Shown in pieces: positions 44,048 through 54,585 of a stretch of DNA of 64,000 bases. Positions within the stretch are counted from its first letter, which is position 1. The number at the start of each line of letters is the position of its first letter. The notes below the pieces were generated by a model. It had not been told where the DNA came from. It searched no databases and worked only from the letters and a program-made list of their open reading frames with translations. The stretch comes from Bos javanicus (lineage: Eukaryota; Chordata; Mammalia; Artiodactyla; Bovidae): the NCBI RefSeq assembly GCF_032452875.1, contig NC_083890.1:49372983-49436982 (forward strand), written 5' to 3'. Both the position numbers and the translations under genes were made by a program.

Positions 44048-44590
44048 AGAACTGTTCTCCTGAGCACAGGGAGGGTGTCATCTTCCACTGACACTGACCG
44101 TCGATCGGCGGGCTGCAGTGTGTCCATCATCCTAACAATTACAGCGGACAGTGATGATCTATGGAATTTTCTATCCTTGGCTGGAATTATATAAGCAACA
44201 ATTGGATAGCTGTCCAAAAGAGCATCATTTGGCTCACTCTTCTGGGCTAACTCTGAAAAGCAATGCCAAAACCCAAAGGAATCATGATGTGCTGTTGGTA
44301 AATCTCTATAAATTGCTGATATATTTCTTATCTTAGTATCTCAGAGTTTGTAGGCATTCAGTAGAGTTTTGGTGGGTGAGTGAATGAATGAAAGCAATGT
44401 GTGTTTTGAAAACAGTACTCCAGGCTTCAAGGACAGAAGAAGAGGGAAGAATCCAGATAATCTTTTGAATCTTTTAAAGCAGATGTAAGTTAGAAATTAA
44501 TTAGTAACAATTGCTCATGATTTTTAAGAAAGACTCATAGCGTTTTATTTTTTACTCTTATGATAGAAAATTTCTTTAAAGTGATTTTTT
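44048..44590. other. Unique AT-rich sequence
   Basis: No repeat or gene was recognised. A short TGAATGAA repeat occurs near 44378-44391. Confidence 0.45.
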
Positions 44591-44603
44591 AGTCTATAAA
44601 TAT

Positions 44604-44883
44604 GCTGCTGCTGCTGCTGCTAAGTCACTTCATTTTGTGTTTGACTCTGTGTGACCCAATGGATGGCAGCCCACCAGCCTCCCCGGTCCCTGGGATTCTC
44701 CAGGCAAGAACACTGGAGTGGGTTGCCATTTCCTTCTCCAATGCATGAAAGTGAAAAGTGAAAGTGAAGTCGCTCAGTCGTGTCTGACTTTTAGGGACCC
44801 CATGGACCGCAGCCTACCAGGCTCCTCTGTCCATGGGATTTTCCAGGCAAGAGTACTAGAGTGGGGTGCCATTGCCTTCTCCA
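44604..44883 (-). mobile_element. Bov-A2 SINE dimer (antisense)
   Basis: Antisense dimer that starts with a (GCT)n run (44605-44622). A perfect 13-base target duplication AGTCTATAAATAT flanks it at 44591-44603 and 44884-44896. Confidence 0.96.
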
Positions 44884-44944
44884 AGTCTATAAATATACAT
44901 GCATACATTACACTAAGTGGTGAAATATAAAAAGCATCTCCTTT

Positions 44945-45048
44945 ATTTTTTAAATTTTTGGGGGGAGGGCCGCATCACTTCTCACGTGAGCTCTTAGTTC
45001 CCAAACCTGTGCCCCTAGAAGAGCAGAGTCTTAACTACTGAACTGCCG
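44945..45048 (-). mobile_element. CHR-type SINE fragment (antisense)
   Basis: 'ggagggccgcatcacttctcacgtgagctcttagttccc' to 'gtcttaactactgaactgcc' is the reverse complement of a CHR head. It is cut by the BovB tail that follows. Confidence 0.72.
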
Positions 45049-45238
45049 CTGTTGTTCAGTTGTGAAGTTGTGTCTGACTCTTTGTAGTTCCACTGACTCC
45101 AGCACGCCAGGCCTCCCTGTCCATCACCAACTCCCAGAGCTTGCTCAAACTCATGTCCATTGAGTTGGTGATGCCATCCAACCATCTCATCCTCTGTCAC
45201 CCCCTTCTCCTCTTGCCCTCAATCTTTTCCAGCATCAG
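45049..45238 (-). mobile_element. BovB LINE 3' tail (antisense)
   Basis: 'gttgttcagttgtgaagttgtgtctgac' to 'aatcttttccagcatcagta'. Confidence 0.92.
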
Positions 45239-45636
45239 TAATTTAAAAATTCATTTATTGGTCATATATAAATCAAACAATAAAATAGAATAAAAAAACC
45301 CACAGATTTATAACCACCAAAATGATCTCTTCTTTGACTGTCTCTGCTCTCATGACTAAACAGCATGGAAACAGAAGTCTTGCGCTCACGGACTCCCTTG
45401 TGAGCTCACAGGCCACCTGGTCAGCTCCGTCTGCTCTCAGGGGGCAGGTGTACTTTTGGGAGCTGCACTTCCTCTCCCGTCTTTACATAGAGCTTCCTCC
45501 TGGAGAAGCAAAGCAAACTGCTCCTCTCGATCAGAATCTTCTCTATAATTCCTCTCATTAAAGACTCAACCTGGGTGAAGTATAGTGGATTCCCTTTAAT
45601 AAAGAATTTAAATCAAATTGAAGTTTTTTTTATTAT
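45239..45636. other. Unique sequence, no gene seen
   Basis: AT-rich, no exon or repeat recognised. 'aataaaatagaataaaa' near 45280 is not linked to a transcript. Confidence 0.45.
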
Positions 45637-45946
45637 GCTTCCCTGATAGCTCAGTTGGTAAAGAATCCGCTTGCAATGCAGGAGACCCCAGTTTGATCCC
45701 TGTGTTGGGAAGATCCCCTGGAGAAGGGATAGGCTACCCACTCCAATATTCTTGGGCTTCCCTTGTGGCTCAGCTGGTAAAGAATTCGCCTGCAAGGTGG
45801 GAGACCTGGGTTCTATCCCTGGCTTGGGAAGATCCCCTGGAGAAGGGAAAGGCTACCCACTCCAGTATTCTGGCCTGGAGAATTCCATGGACTGTATAGT
45901 CCACGGGGTCACAAAGAGTCAGAAATGACTGAGTGACTTTGGCTTC
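45637..45946 (+). mobile_element. Bov-tA SINE dimer
   Basis: A first tRNA-like unit (45637-45751, 'gcttccctgatagctcagttgg') is followed by a second complete Bov-tA from 'ggcttcccttgtggctcagctgg' (about 45753) to 'aatgactgagtgacttt'. Confidence 0.93.
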
Positions 45947-46415
45947 ACATATTAAATAATTATGAGAAAAATATGTGTGGGGTCAGAAAAGGCATAAATC
46001 ATAGAATAGGCATATATATATGCATACACATTTATTCAAAATGGACCACTACTCACCCATAAAAAAGAATTAAAAAAGGATGCCATTCGCAGCACCATGG
46101 ACGGACCTAGCAATCGTCATACTAATTATCATACTAAGTGAGTCAGAGAGAGAAGCGCAGATATCGTGTGACGCCACTTGCACACGGAATCTAAAAATTA
46201 TACAGATGAACTCATCTACAAAACAGAAATGGACTCACAGACATCGTAAACAACTTATGGTCATCAAAGGGAAAAGATAGAGGGAGAGATGAATTTGGAG
46301 TTTGGGGTTAACATATGCACTCTACCATCTATTTCATAATAGATAACTGACAAGAACCTACTGCATAGCACAGGGAACCTACTCAAGATTTTGTAATAAC
46401 CTATAATGGAGAAGA

Positions 46416-47961
46416 TAATCACGATGGTGTGATCACTCACCTAGAGCCAGACATCCTGGAATGGGAAGTCAAGTGGGCCTTAGAAAGCATCACTATGAAC
46501 AAAGCTAGTGGAGGTGATGGAATTCCAGTTGAGCTATTTCAAATCCTGAAACATGATGCTGTGAAAGTGCTGCACTCAATATGCCAGCAAATTTGGAAAA
46601 CTCAGCAGTGGCCACAGGACTGGAAAAGGTCAGTTTTCATGCCAATCCCAAAGAAAGGCAATGCCAAAGAATGCTCAAACTACCGCACAATTGCACTCAT
46701 CTCACATGCTAGTAAAGTAATGCTCAAAATTCTCCAAGCCAAGCTTCAGCAATATGTGAACCATGAACTTCCAGATGTTCAAGCTGGTTTTAGAAAAGGC
46801 AGAGGAACCAGAGGTCAAATTGCCAACATCTGCTGGATCATCGAAAAAGCAAGAGAGTTCCAGAAAAACATCTATTTCTGCTTTATTGACTATGCCAAAG
46901 CCTTTGACTGTGTGGATCACAATAAACTGTGGAAAATTCTAAAAGTGATGGGAATACCAGACCACCTGATCTGCCTCTTGAGAAATCTATATGCAGGTCA
47001 GGAAGCAACAGTTAGAACTGGACATGGAACAACAGACTGGTTCCAAATAGGAAAAGGAGTACATCAAGGCTGTATATTGTCACCCTGCTTATTTAACTTC
47101 TATGCAGAGTACATCATGAGAAACGCTGGACTGGAAGAAGCACAAGCTGGAATCAAGATTGCCGGGAGAAATATCAATAACCTCAGATATGCAGATGACA
47201 CCACCCTTATGGCAGAAAGTGAAGAGGAACTCAAAAGCCTCTTGATGAAAGTGAAAGTGGAGAGTGAAAAACTTAGCTTAAAGCTCAACATTCAGAAAAC
47301 GAAGATCATGGCATCTGGTCCCATCACTTCATGGGAAATAGATGGGGAAACAGTGTCAGACTTTATTTTTTGGGGGGCTCCAAAATCATTGCAGATGGTG
47401 ACTGAAGCCATGAAATTAAAAGACACTTACTCCTTGGAAGGAAAGTTATGACCAACCTAGATAGCATATTCAAAAGCAGAGACATTACTTTGTCAACAAA
47501 GGTCCGTCTAGTCAAGGCTATGGTTTTTCCTGTGGTCATGTATGGATGTGAGAGTTGGACTGTGAAGAAAGCTGAGCGCCGAGGAATTGATGCTTTTGAA
47601 CTGTGGTGTTGGAGAAGACTTTTGAGAGTCCCTTGGACTGCAAGGAGATCCAACCAGTCCATTCTGAAGGAGATCAGCCCTGGGATTTCTTTGGAGGGAA
47701 TGATGCTGAAGCTGAAACTCCAGTACTTTGGCCACCTCATGTGAAGAGTTGACTCATTGGAAAAGACTCTGATGCTGGGAGGGATTGGGGCAGGAGGAGA
47801 AGGGGACGACAGAGGATGGGATGGCTGGATGGCATCACTGAGTCGATGGACATGAGTCTGAGTGAACTCCGGGAGATGGTGATGGACAGGGAGGCCTGGC
47901 ATGCTGCAATTCATGGGGTCGAAAAGAGTTGGACACGACTGAGCGACTGAACTGAACTGAC
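46416..47961 (+). pseudogene. BovB LINE, 5'-truncated, reverse-transcriptase ORF broken
   Basis: BovB is an RTE-clade retrotransposon that copies itself, and Bov SINEs, by target-primed reverse transcription. The frame opens at the element edge and stays open to 47451. RT motifs are visible in order: GFRKGRGTRGQI (about residue 120), CFIDYAKAFDCVDH (motif A, about 152), KGVHQGCILSPCLFNFY (about 209) and LRYADDTTLMAES with the YADD catalytic core (about 253). A one-base shift in the G run near 47372 diverts the frame, and the true frame resumes at 47448 (MTNLDSIFKSRDITL) and stops at 47742. That stop looks like a CGA to TGA change. The endonuclease and N-terminal half are missing. The flanking AATGGAGAAGA copies (46405 and 47962) mark target duplication into L1. 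A dead copy. Confidence 0.95.
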
Positions 47962-48020
47962 AATGGAGAAGAATATGAAAGAGAACAGAGTATAGATATA
48001 TAGATACATGTGTATCACTG

Positions 48021-48088
48021 AAGCCCGGCATGCAGCAGTCCATGGGGTGGCAAAGAGTCGGACACGACTGAGCGACTAAACAACACCT
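48021..48088 (+). mobile_element. Very short Bov-A/BovB 3' end inserted in L1
   Basis: About 68 bases, 'gcccggcatgcagcagtccatggggtgg' to 'cgactgagcgactaaacaac', interrupt L1 between 'gtatcactga' and 'cctgaatcacttagctgtgc'. It is severely 5' truncated. Confidence 0.88.
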
Positions 48089-48165
48089 GAATCACTTAGC
48101 TGTGCACCTGAAACTAAAAAAAACACATTGTAAATCAACCATACTGCAATAAAAAATGGAGACTC

Positions 48166-48366
48166 AAAATAAAGACAAGTATGGTCTACTAAAAAGAGAA
48201 GAAAATAGGCACATCGATTGGGCAGCCTGACTGACGGGTTCAGTCATCCACGGGCTCCCCGGGCATGTCTGGCACCCTCAACACAGGTGTCAACAAAAGA
48301 AAAACAAAATGGGACTCGAAACCAATGTAACCAAGGTGAGATATTCGATCGAATGTAGGAATATCA
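48166..48366. other. Unique sequence, no gene seen
   Basis: Short stretch between L1 and a Bov-tA. Nothing was recognised. Confidence 0.45.
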
Positions 48367-48557
48367 GGCTTCGCTGGTGGCTCAGATGGTGAAGACTCTG
48401 CCTGCAACACAGGAGACCCAGGTTCAACCCCTGCATCAGAAAGACCCCCTGGAAAAGGGAATGGCAACCCACTCCCGAATTCTTGCCTAGGAAATCCCAT
48501 GGACGAGGAGCCTGGCAGGCTACAGTCCATGGGGTCGAAGAGAGTTGACTAACACAT
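48367..48557 (+). mobile_element. Bov-tA SINE
   Basis: Sense copy, 'gcttcgctggtggctcagatgg' to 'gaagagagttgactaacac'. Confidence 0.92.
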
Positions 48558-48699
48558 AGAGAATGTCTACTGTAATTTCATGATTGATATTTCCATACAT
48601 TTAAAATATATATATGACATGAAATAGGACTTCAGCTTCCTCTCTGCCATTCTGCAAGGCTGAACTAAGACAAGACAGGTTTTTGACTTTATAGCATAA

Positions 48700-48825
48700 G
48701 CTGTACAATGGAAAGAGAAGGGAAGTTTATTTAGTACCAACCCAGAGCCAAAAATTGTGCTTCAAATTTCACATCGTCCTCCCAACAACCAAATAAGTAT
48801 TATTCTCCCATTTTATCTATTGCTG
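48700..48825 (-). repeat. MIR-like fragment (antisense)
   Basis: 'aagtttatttagtaccaacccagagcc ... cacatcgtcctcccaacaaccaaataagtattattctcccattttat' resembles antisense MIR ('tcctcacaacaaccct..aggtattattatccccattttac'). Confidence 0.55.
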
Positions 48826-49095
48826 AATAAACTACTCTAAAACTTAGTAGCGTAAACCGACAGCTTACTATTCTTATACCTCGCCCTTCTGTGGGTCATA
48901 AACTTGGGTCTCAAAAGGCAGGGCAAAAACAGTCTGCGCTCCAGTCTGTGCTCGGGGGCCTCGGTGAGAATGTCTGGAAGGTCAGGGGCTGTTTGGGCCT
49001 CTCTCTCTATCCCCCTATCCAGCCCCTTCACGGGGTGAGGGGCTTTCTCCCAACATGACAACCTCAGAACAGGCGAGTCTCTACGAAGGGCTTGG
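48826..49095 (-). mobile_element. LTR-like ancient repeat (uncertain)
   Basis: 'gctgaataaactactctaaaacttagtagcgtaaaccgacagcttactattc' followed by 'cttctgtgggtcataaacttgggtc' matches a common old LTR pattern ('aaaacttagtggcttaaaacaac..ttattatt'). Subfamily not determined. Confidence 0.45.
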
Positions 49096-49504
49096 GGCAC
49101 CAAGAGATGAGGCAGCTGCTGCTGCGCCTCTTAGGGCCAGGCTCAGGCCAGCAGAGGACCACCGCTCCCAGCCAGGCAGACCTAGGGCCAGCCTGCATTG
49201 AGAGCGAGGAAGCAGGAGGTGCCTCACAAGGACCCACAGGTCTGTGGTCCATCCCCAGACGAAGAGGCGAACAGCAGCGGGAGGCAGCGGAGCCAGGACT
49301 CAAACCAGATTTGACCAGTTATCACCCCCCAGGGACCACTCATGACCGCCATCTGTGCGCAAGGATCCAAGGGTGTCCTGCAACATGACCTCTAATGCCG
49401 TGTCCTTTCGTTCTCAGCGACTCTTCCAAGCTCCAGACCTCTGTCTCCAAACAAGAACTGCACGTCTCCATTCAAATGCCACAGCAAAACTCAGACTCAA
49501 GTTT
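49096..49504. other. Unique sequence, no gene seen
   Basis: GC-rich to mixed. No recognisable repeat or exon. Confidence 0.45.
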
Positions 49505-49973
49505 TTGCTGTTCACTGGCTCAGTTGCGTCTGCTCCTTGTGACCCCATGGACTGCAGCACGCCAGTCTTCCCTGTCCTTCACTATGTCCTGGAGTTTGCT
49601 CAAACTCATGCCCATTGAGTCGTTAATGCCATCCAACCATCTCATCCTCTGTTGTCCCCTTCTCCTCCGGCTCTCAATCTTTCCCAGCATCAGGGTCTTC
49701 TAATGAGTCCGCTCTTCGCATCAGGTGGCCAAAGTATTGGAGCTTCAGCTTCAACATCAGTCCTTCCAGTGAATATTCAGAGGTGATCTCCTTTAGGTTG
49801 GACTGGTTGGATCTCCTTGTAGTCCAAGGGACTCTCGGGAGTCTTCTCTAGCACCACAGTTTCAAAAGCATCAATTCTCCAGTGCTCAGCCTTCTTTATG
49901 GTCTAACTTTCCCATCCGTACATGACTACTGAAAAACCACATCTTTGACTAGATGGACCTTTGTCGACAAAAT
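49505..49973 (-). mobile_element. BovB LINE 3' fragment (antisense)
   Basis: 'tgctgttcactggctcagttgcgtctgc' to 'ctttgactagatggacctttgtcgac'. It covers the C-terminal ORF region and tail, and the frame is broken. Confidence 0.93.
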
Positions 49974-50039
49974 GAGGTCCCAGATTCAGGAGCAGACATG
50001 AATTCTGGCCCCATCACGGGGTCCCCTCCATCCCAAACC

Positions 50040-50450
50040 AGCAGCCCCTGACGTCCCCCAGCCTGACTGGCTCAGCACCTCGTGGGGACTCTGTCCCTGC
50101 TGTCACTCTTCCCTGGGTCCGCTGTCAGTCACCCCGGTGGGTCAACCAGCCTTCGAGGCTGCGGGAGGACCTGGCCCGCCGGCCTCTCCAGCCTCCCTCC
50201 CCAGCCCAGGCTCACCCCTCCCTGCCACACTGCCCTGCTGCTCCACCAAGCGCGCCTGCCCTGTGCCCGGCCTTCAGGTCTCTGACCAGACACCATCTCC
50301 GCAGAGGGCCCACAACCTGAGAGGAGCCCCTCCGCTCCACCCCAGCTTGCGCCACTCCACTCCATCCTTCACTTCCTGATGTGGCAATAGCTGTTTATTC
50401 GCTTCTTTACTTGCTGTCCCTGGCTTTGGCTGGAACAGCGCTGTTCAGTA
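50040..50450 (+). repeat. Possible L2 LINE fragment
   Basis: C-rich text with an end like L2 ('atagctgtttattcgcttctttacttgctgtccctggctttgg', compare 'tgtttacttgtctgtctcccc'). Weak. Confidence 0.35.
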
Positions 50451-50989
50451 TAAATGCAACATGAGCCTCATACGTAATCGTCCAGTTAATAGTCGCCACA
50501 CATCAAAGGGCAGAAGGAAGCAGGTGAGATCAACTTCAGTGATATATTTTACTTAGCCCCAGACACCCAGAATGCTATCTTTCCAACATGTAACCAATTG
50601 GGAAAAGTTTTCATGAAGTCCTTTCCATTTTTGGTCTCTGGTGCATTGACAGCACTTCCCGTGGAGATGACCCACGTGTTAAGGGCTCCGCAGCCACGTG
50701 AGGGCGGCTGGAGGATATGAACACCACGGAGGTTCTTCTGCTCACCGCCCACGTGTCAGCCTGGAACAGGGCCGACACATCGCGTGCATTTGCTGATGCG
50801 CGGATGTGCGTGTGGGCACAACAGACGACACACGGGCCTTGCTTTTGACATTCCTCCCCCTCACCTGCCCGGTTCCTCCTCACCTGTCAGCCCCCGCAGG
50901 TGTGGCCACCAGTTGCTCTTTTTCAGCCCCGGATGCTCTACCCTGATCAGCAGTTCCAGAGGCCAAGAGAAAGAGGCTCCGAAAGTCAC
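50451..50989. other. Unique sequence, no gene seen
   Basis: Unique DNA with a few CpGs at 50680-50840. No exon or repeat recognised. Confidence 0.45.
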
Positions 50990-51122
50990 GGAGCTGACAG
51001 CTTCCCAACCACCTGGGAAGCTGCGGGCAAATTTCCAGACCTCTGTGATTACTTTCCTCTCTGTAAAATGGGGTTTATCCATAACTCTAGCCCCAGCCAC
51101 TGTAAGAATAAAAATGAAGCAA
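50990..51122 (+). repeat. MIR SINE fragment
   Basis: 'ctgcgggcaaatttccagacctctgtgattactttcctctctgtaaaatggggtttatcc' is the MIR core. Confidence 0.72.
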
Positions 51123-51139
51123 CGTGACTAAAACAATTA

Positions 51140-51965
51140 AAAAAAAAAAAAAAAACAGGCAAAGGGCTCAAATAAACTTTTCTCCAAAGAAGATTTGAAA
51201 ATAACCAGCAAGTATAAGAGAAGATGCTTGACGTCACTAATCATGAGGAAAATGCAAATTGAGATCACCGTGAGTTACCGCTCACGCCACCAGGAGGCTG
51301 TTATCAGAAAAGACAGAAAGTGGTGGTTGGTGAGGGTGTGCAGAGGGTAAACCCTTGTGCCATGCTGGTAGGAATGTAAAATGGTGCAGGCCGTAGAAAA
51401 TGGTACAGCAGTCCTTCAAAAAATTAAAATAGAATCACCATACGATTCAACAATTATGCTTCTGGGTATAGACACAGAGGAAGTGGAAGTAGAGATCTGA
51501 CCTGTTGTTCACCAGTGTTTATGGCAGCATTACTCACAGCAGCCAAAACGTGGAAACAGCCCGCTGATGGATGGACGGATAAACAAAATGTGGTCCGTGG
51601 GTACCATGGTACATCGTTCAGTTTTGGAAATTCTGGAACATGCTACAAAGTGGATGAAACCAAAGACATGCTTAGTGCAATAAGCCAATCAGCAAAAGGC
51701 CAATATTCTGTGGGTCGCCGACAGCCAAGCTCATCGAGGCAGAAAGAACAGTGTTTGCCAGGGGCTGGGACTGCGGGAACAGGAGCGAAGTGTTGAATAC
51801 GGGCAGAGTTTCAGTTTGAGACGAGGACAAATGTTTGTGGATGGATGGCGGTGATGACCGCAGGACAACAATGGATCAGATTTGTACGCTTAAAAAGGAT
51901 TGAGATGGAAAATATTACGTCTACTTTATCACAGCAACAAAAAGTAAAGCAGTGTCAGTAAAAGT
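51140..51965 (+). mobile_element. L1 LINE 3' region (older subfamily)
   Basis: 'caaagggctcaaataaacttttctccaaagaagat', 'cactaatcatgaggaaaatgcaaattgagatcacc', 'ggcagcattactcacagcagccaaaacgtggaaacagcccgctgatgg' and 'gtggatgaaaccaaagac' follow L1 order. No open frame remains. It ends in an AAAG-rich tail near 51955. Confidence 0.88.
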
Positions 51966-52824
51966 GCTCTGGTGGGTGTAATATTTGCACAAATGTCAGG
52001 CGGCCTATCCCTAATGGTCCGGCCCCCACCTGCTCACCCACACTCCCGGGCATCTCTGAGATCCCAGCAACAGTCGCTAAAAGCCCCCGCCCCCCGCGGA
52101 AGTACTGCTTCCTCCTTTACCCGCCCCTCCGCAGAGGCGTAGAGCGGGCCATCTTCTCTGAATATGTCTTTTAAACTATGCCAGTCTGAATAGTTTTAAC
52201 GTGACAGAACGTGGAGCGGGATGCACAAAGCACAGCAGAGAGGCGTGTGTGCTGCGCGTTCCCGGGTTTGTGTTTAGAATACAACGATGTTATTTTTAAA
52301 GCCAGTAAACGCTGGTTCCACCTGCTGGTTTCTTTGGGCGACCCGGTCTGTGTGCGCCTTCTCTACCTGCTTTGGAGTCAGCGTCCGCGAGCTGTTTGTC
52401 CCCCCGACGGGGCCCGAAATCCGCGCCCCTCCCCGCCGCGGACGCAGGAGCCCAGCGAAGCAATAAGGCCTAATAACCTCCCCCACCCTCCTAATTGCTT
52501 TCTTCTCCTGACAAAGAACCGCACCAGCAGCTCGGGCAGCCCTCAGGGAAATCTCAGCTTGTTATGAGGCTGGTGGGCAATCCTTTCATCACAGTGAAAC
52601 GCTGGCAGTTTGTGTCAACAAATCCAATTTCAGTCAATCAATAGACAACCCGCCTCCCGGCTCCGTCCTCCCTGCTGGCGGGGCTGACACAGGCCCCTCA
52701 CTACTTCCACCCCTGCCCGAGGGGCCCCGCAGGAAGGACACCGGCAGGGCGCCCAGGCAGCCCGCCACGGGCACGGAGGGTCAGGAGCGCAGCCAAGTGC
52801 CCCCTTCACGCAGACAGACCCGGT
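51966..52824. other. Unique GC-rich sequence; conserved-element candidate at 52130-52660
   Basis: No repeat was recognised. The part at 52380-52500 mixes CpG-rich DNA with homeodomain-like sites (AATAAGGCCTAATAACC, CCTAATTGC), and 52560-52650 is AT-rich unique DNA. It might be a regulatory element. There is no exon evidence. Confidence 0.35.
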
Positions 52825-53100
52825 ACCAGCTTCGGCTCTGCCACTGCTGGCCGCCCGGCCTTGGACGAGTTCTTCACCTCTCTGAATGCTTGTTTCTAAA
52901 GATGATGAGATGTTTGGACAGTGGGGAGAGGAAGTGCTCCAACGCACACGAGCCACTTAGCCAGCCTCTGGCCTGCAGTAGTAAAAAGCCAGGAGGCCTT
53001 GATGATCTGCCAGGTCTTTAGCCAAACAGGGCAATAAATGGGAGCTTCTGAGGGCTTTACAACCGTCATTAGCACCTTCATCACCACTGCTGTCACCTTG
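52825..53100 (+). repeat. MIR SINE
   Basis: 'accagcttcggctctgccactgctggccgcccggccttgg', then 'gacgagttcttcacctctctgaatgc' and the tail 'ttagcaccttcatcaccactgctg'. Diverged but in order. Confidence 0.7.
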
Positions 53101-53829
53101 AGGATTGGATGGAAAACAGCTCAGGAACCAGCCTGTGCGGCTCTCCTTCAGCTGCTAGTCAGTGAAGATTCACTTTGCAAAGATGTTCAGGATGCCGTCA
53201 GTGTTCGCAAGAAGGAACAGCCAGACTGCAGTGTCCTCATCCAGGGCCTGGCGTCTGCAGCTAGAGGGGCCTTAAGGCGGCTGCCCCATCACCCGGCAGA
53301 ACAGCCGGCAGGAACCTGGTCCCGACAGCTGGCCCAGGGGGGCCCAGCAGGGGCGCCCTGAGATCTCTGTGTCTTCCCTGGGGAGCTGGAGGGAACAAAG
53401 GCCTCCCCACGAGGAGCCCTCCCCCTGTAGGGGAGACCCCAGATTTTTAGGTCTTTGGGGACTAGAGGTCCTTGCTGGGCAACAAAGAGCTAATCCCATT
53501 CTGTTTCATTTCGTGCCAGGCGGGGTGGCTGTCACACCTCCTAGACTGGGGGTGACACGCATTGCCTGAGCCCATGAATTCCCGAGATGAGAAGCCTTCA
53601 GAACGGAGTGCAGGGATGGGAACCAACGAATCGAGTAGCTCGGGGCTTCCCACGAGGTCCAGGAGCCTGTCATTTCCAACTAACAGGGGAGATGGACGTC
53701 CCTCCAGCAGGAAACGGTTAGAACAAGTAGCTGGACTGCGTCTTGCTGGTGCCGCTGCTGCCACCCGTGTGTTTAACTGGGGAGGGAAAGAGAGTAACTA
53801 GAGACGAGGTTTCCAGCCACAGGGTACCC
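53101..53829. other. Unique sequence, no gene seen
   Basis: Unique mixed DNA. Short open frames at 53038-53361 and 53462-53801 are not recognisable proteins. Confidence 0.45.
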
Positions 53830-54000
53830 TGATATTGACAGACTTCCTGCCCCGAGGCAGGCGTGGTGAGAGGCCCTTCTGCATGGATTACTTCCTTTTA
53901 TGCATCATAATCACCCCGCAAGGCAGGTATATTTACCGCTTTTGTTAAATGAGGATGCCGAGGTCACCAGAGAGCTCGGGGACCTGGCTCAGAGCAGGTG
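53830..54000 (-). repeat. MIR fragment (antisense)
   Basis: 'ttatgcatcataatcaccccgcaaggcaggtatatttaccgcttttgttaaatgaggatgccgaggtcacc' matches antisense MIR ('..ataacaaccctatgaggtaggtatta..ttt..acagatgagg'). Confidence 0.6.
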
Positions 54001-54456
54001 CCCAGTGACAAGAGAGTGACCGGGGCTTGCCCGGTCACAGTCGGCAGGGACAGTCAACTGCAGGCCGTAAAGGTCCAAGCCGCTCCTGATCGCGTTCTGC
54101 TCTTTCCCGACACGATTGTTCCTGGCAGGGAGGACGTCACCAGGAATAGGTTTTGGCTCCTGGAAACAGTTCCAGGTGGGGGAAAAAAGCTTTTTCTAGG
54201 GTAATCTGCTTTTAGAAGAGCAGCCAGGCCGCTTCATGCAGCCCGAGGGCAGGTCCCTCTGAACAGCAGTCCTGAATACTGGGAGGAGAGAGTCAAAGAC
54301 ACGGAGTGAAAGAAAGACCCCAGGCCAGTAAAATGTGAACTATGTTTGCTGTGGCAGTGCGCTTTTCTCACGCGACAGGGAGTCCTCAAAATGTCTGATT
54401 CTTTTCTAAAATTTTCATTATATTGACAATGAAAAAAAAAACAAACAAAAAAAGAA
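54001..54456. other. Unique sequence, no gene seen
   Basis: No exon or repeat recognised. An A-rich run lies at 54428-54453, just before the CHR SINE. Confidence 0.45.
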
Positions 54457-54585
54457 GAGACTTCCCTGGAGGTCCAGGGGTTAAGACTCTGCATTTTGAC
54501 TGCGGGGGGCACGGGTTCAGTCTTTGGTCGGGGACTAAGATCCCACATGCCGCATGGTGCAGCCAAGACGATAAACAAATGAATA
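54457..54585 (+). mobile_element. CHR-type tRNA SINE, short form
   Basis: 'gacttccctggaggtccaggggttaagac', 'cgggttcagtctttggtcgggg', 'agatcccacatgccgcatgg', ending 'aaacaaatgaatag'. Confidence 0.87.

Larger units (their letters stand above)
46010..48165 (+). mobile_element. L1 LINE 3' end, split by BovB and a Bov-A piece
   Basis: Pieces at 46010-46415, 47962-48020 and 48089-48165 read continuously as the L1 3' end. They start 'ccataaaaaagaattaaaaaaggatgccattcgcagcaccatgg', pass through 'cataatagataactgacaagaacctactgcatagcacagggaac' and end 'cattgtaaatcaaccatactgcaataaaaa'. Confidence 0.9.

Noticed and set aside
47363..48043. 226-codon minus-strand frame
   Set aside because: It is the antisense of the BovB 3' region. 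BovB and Bov-A tails commonly leave long antisense frames because of their base composition.
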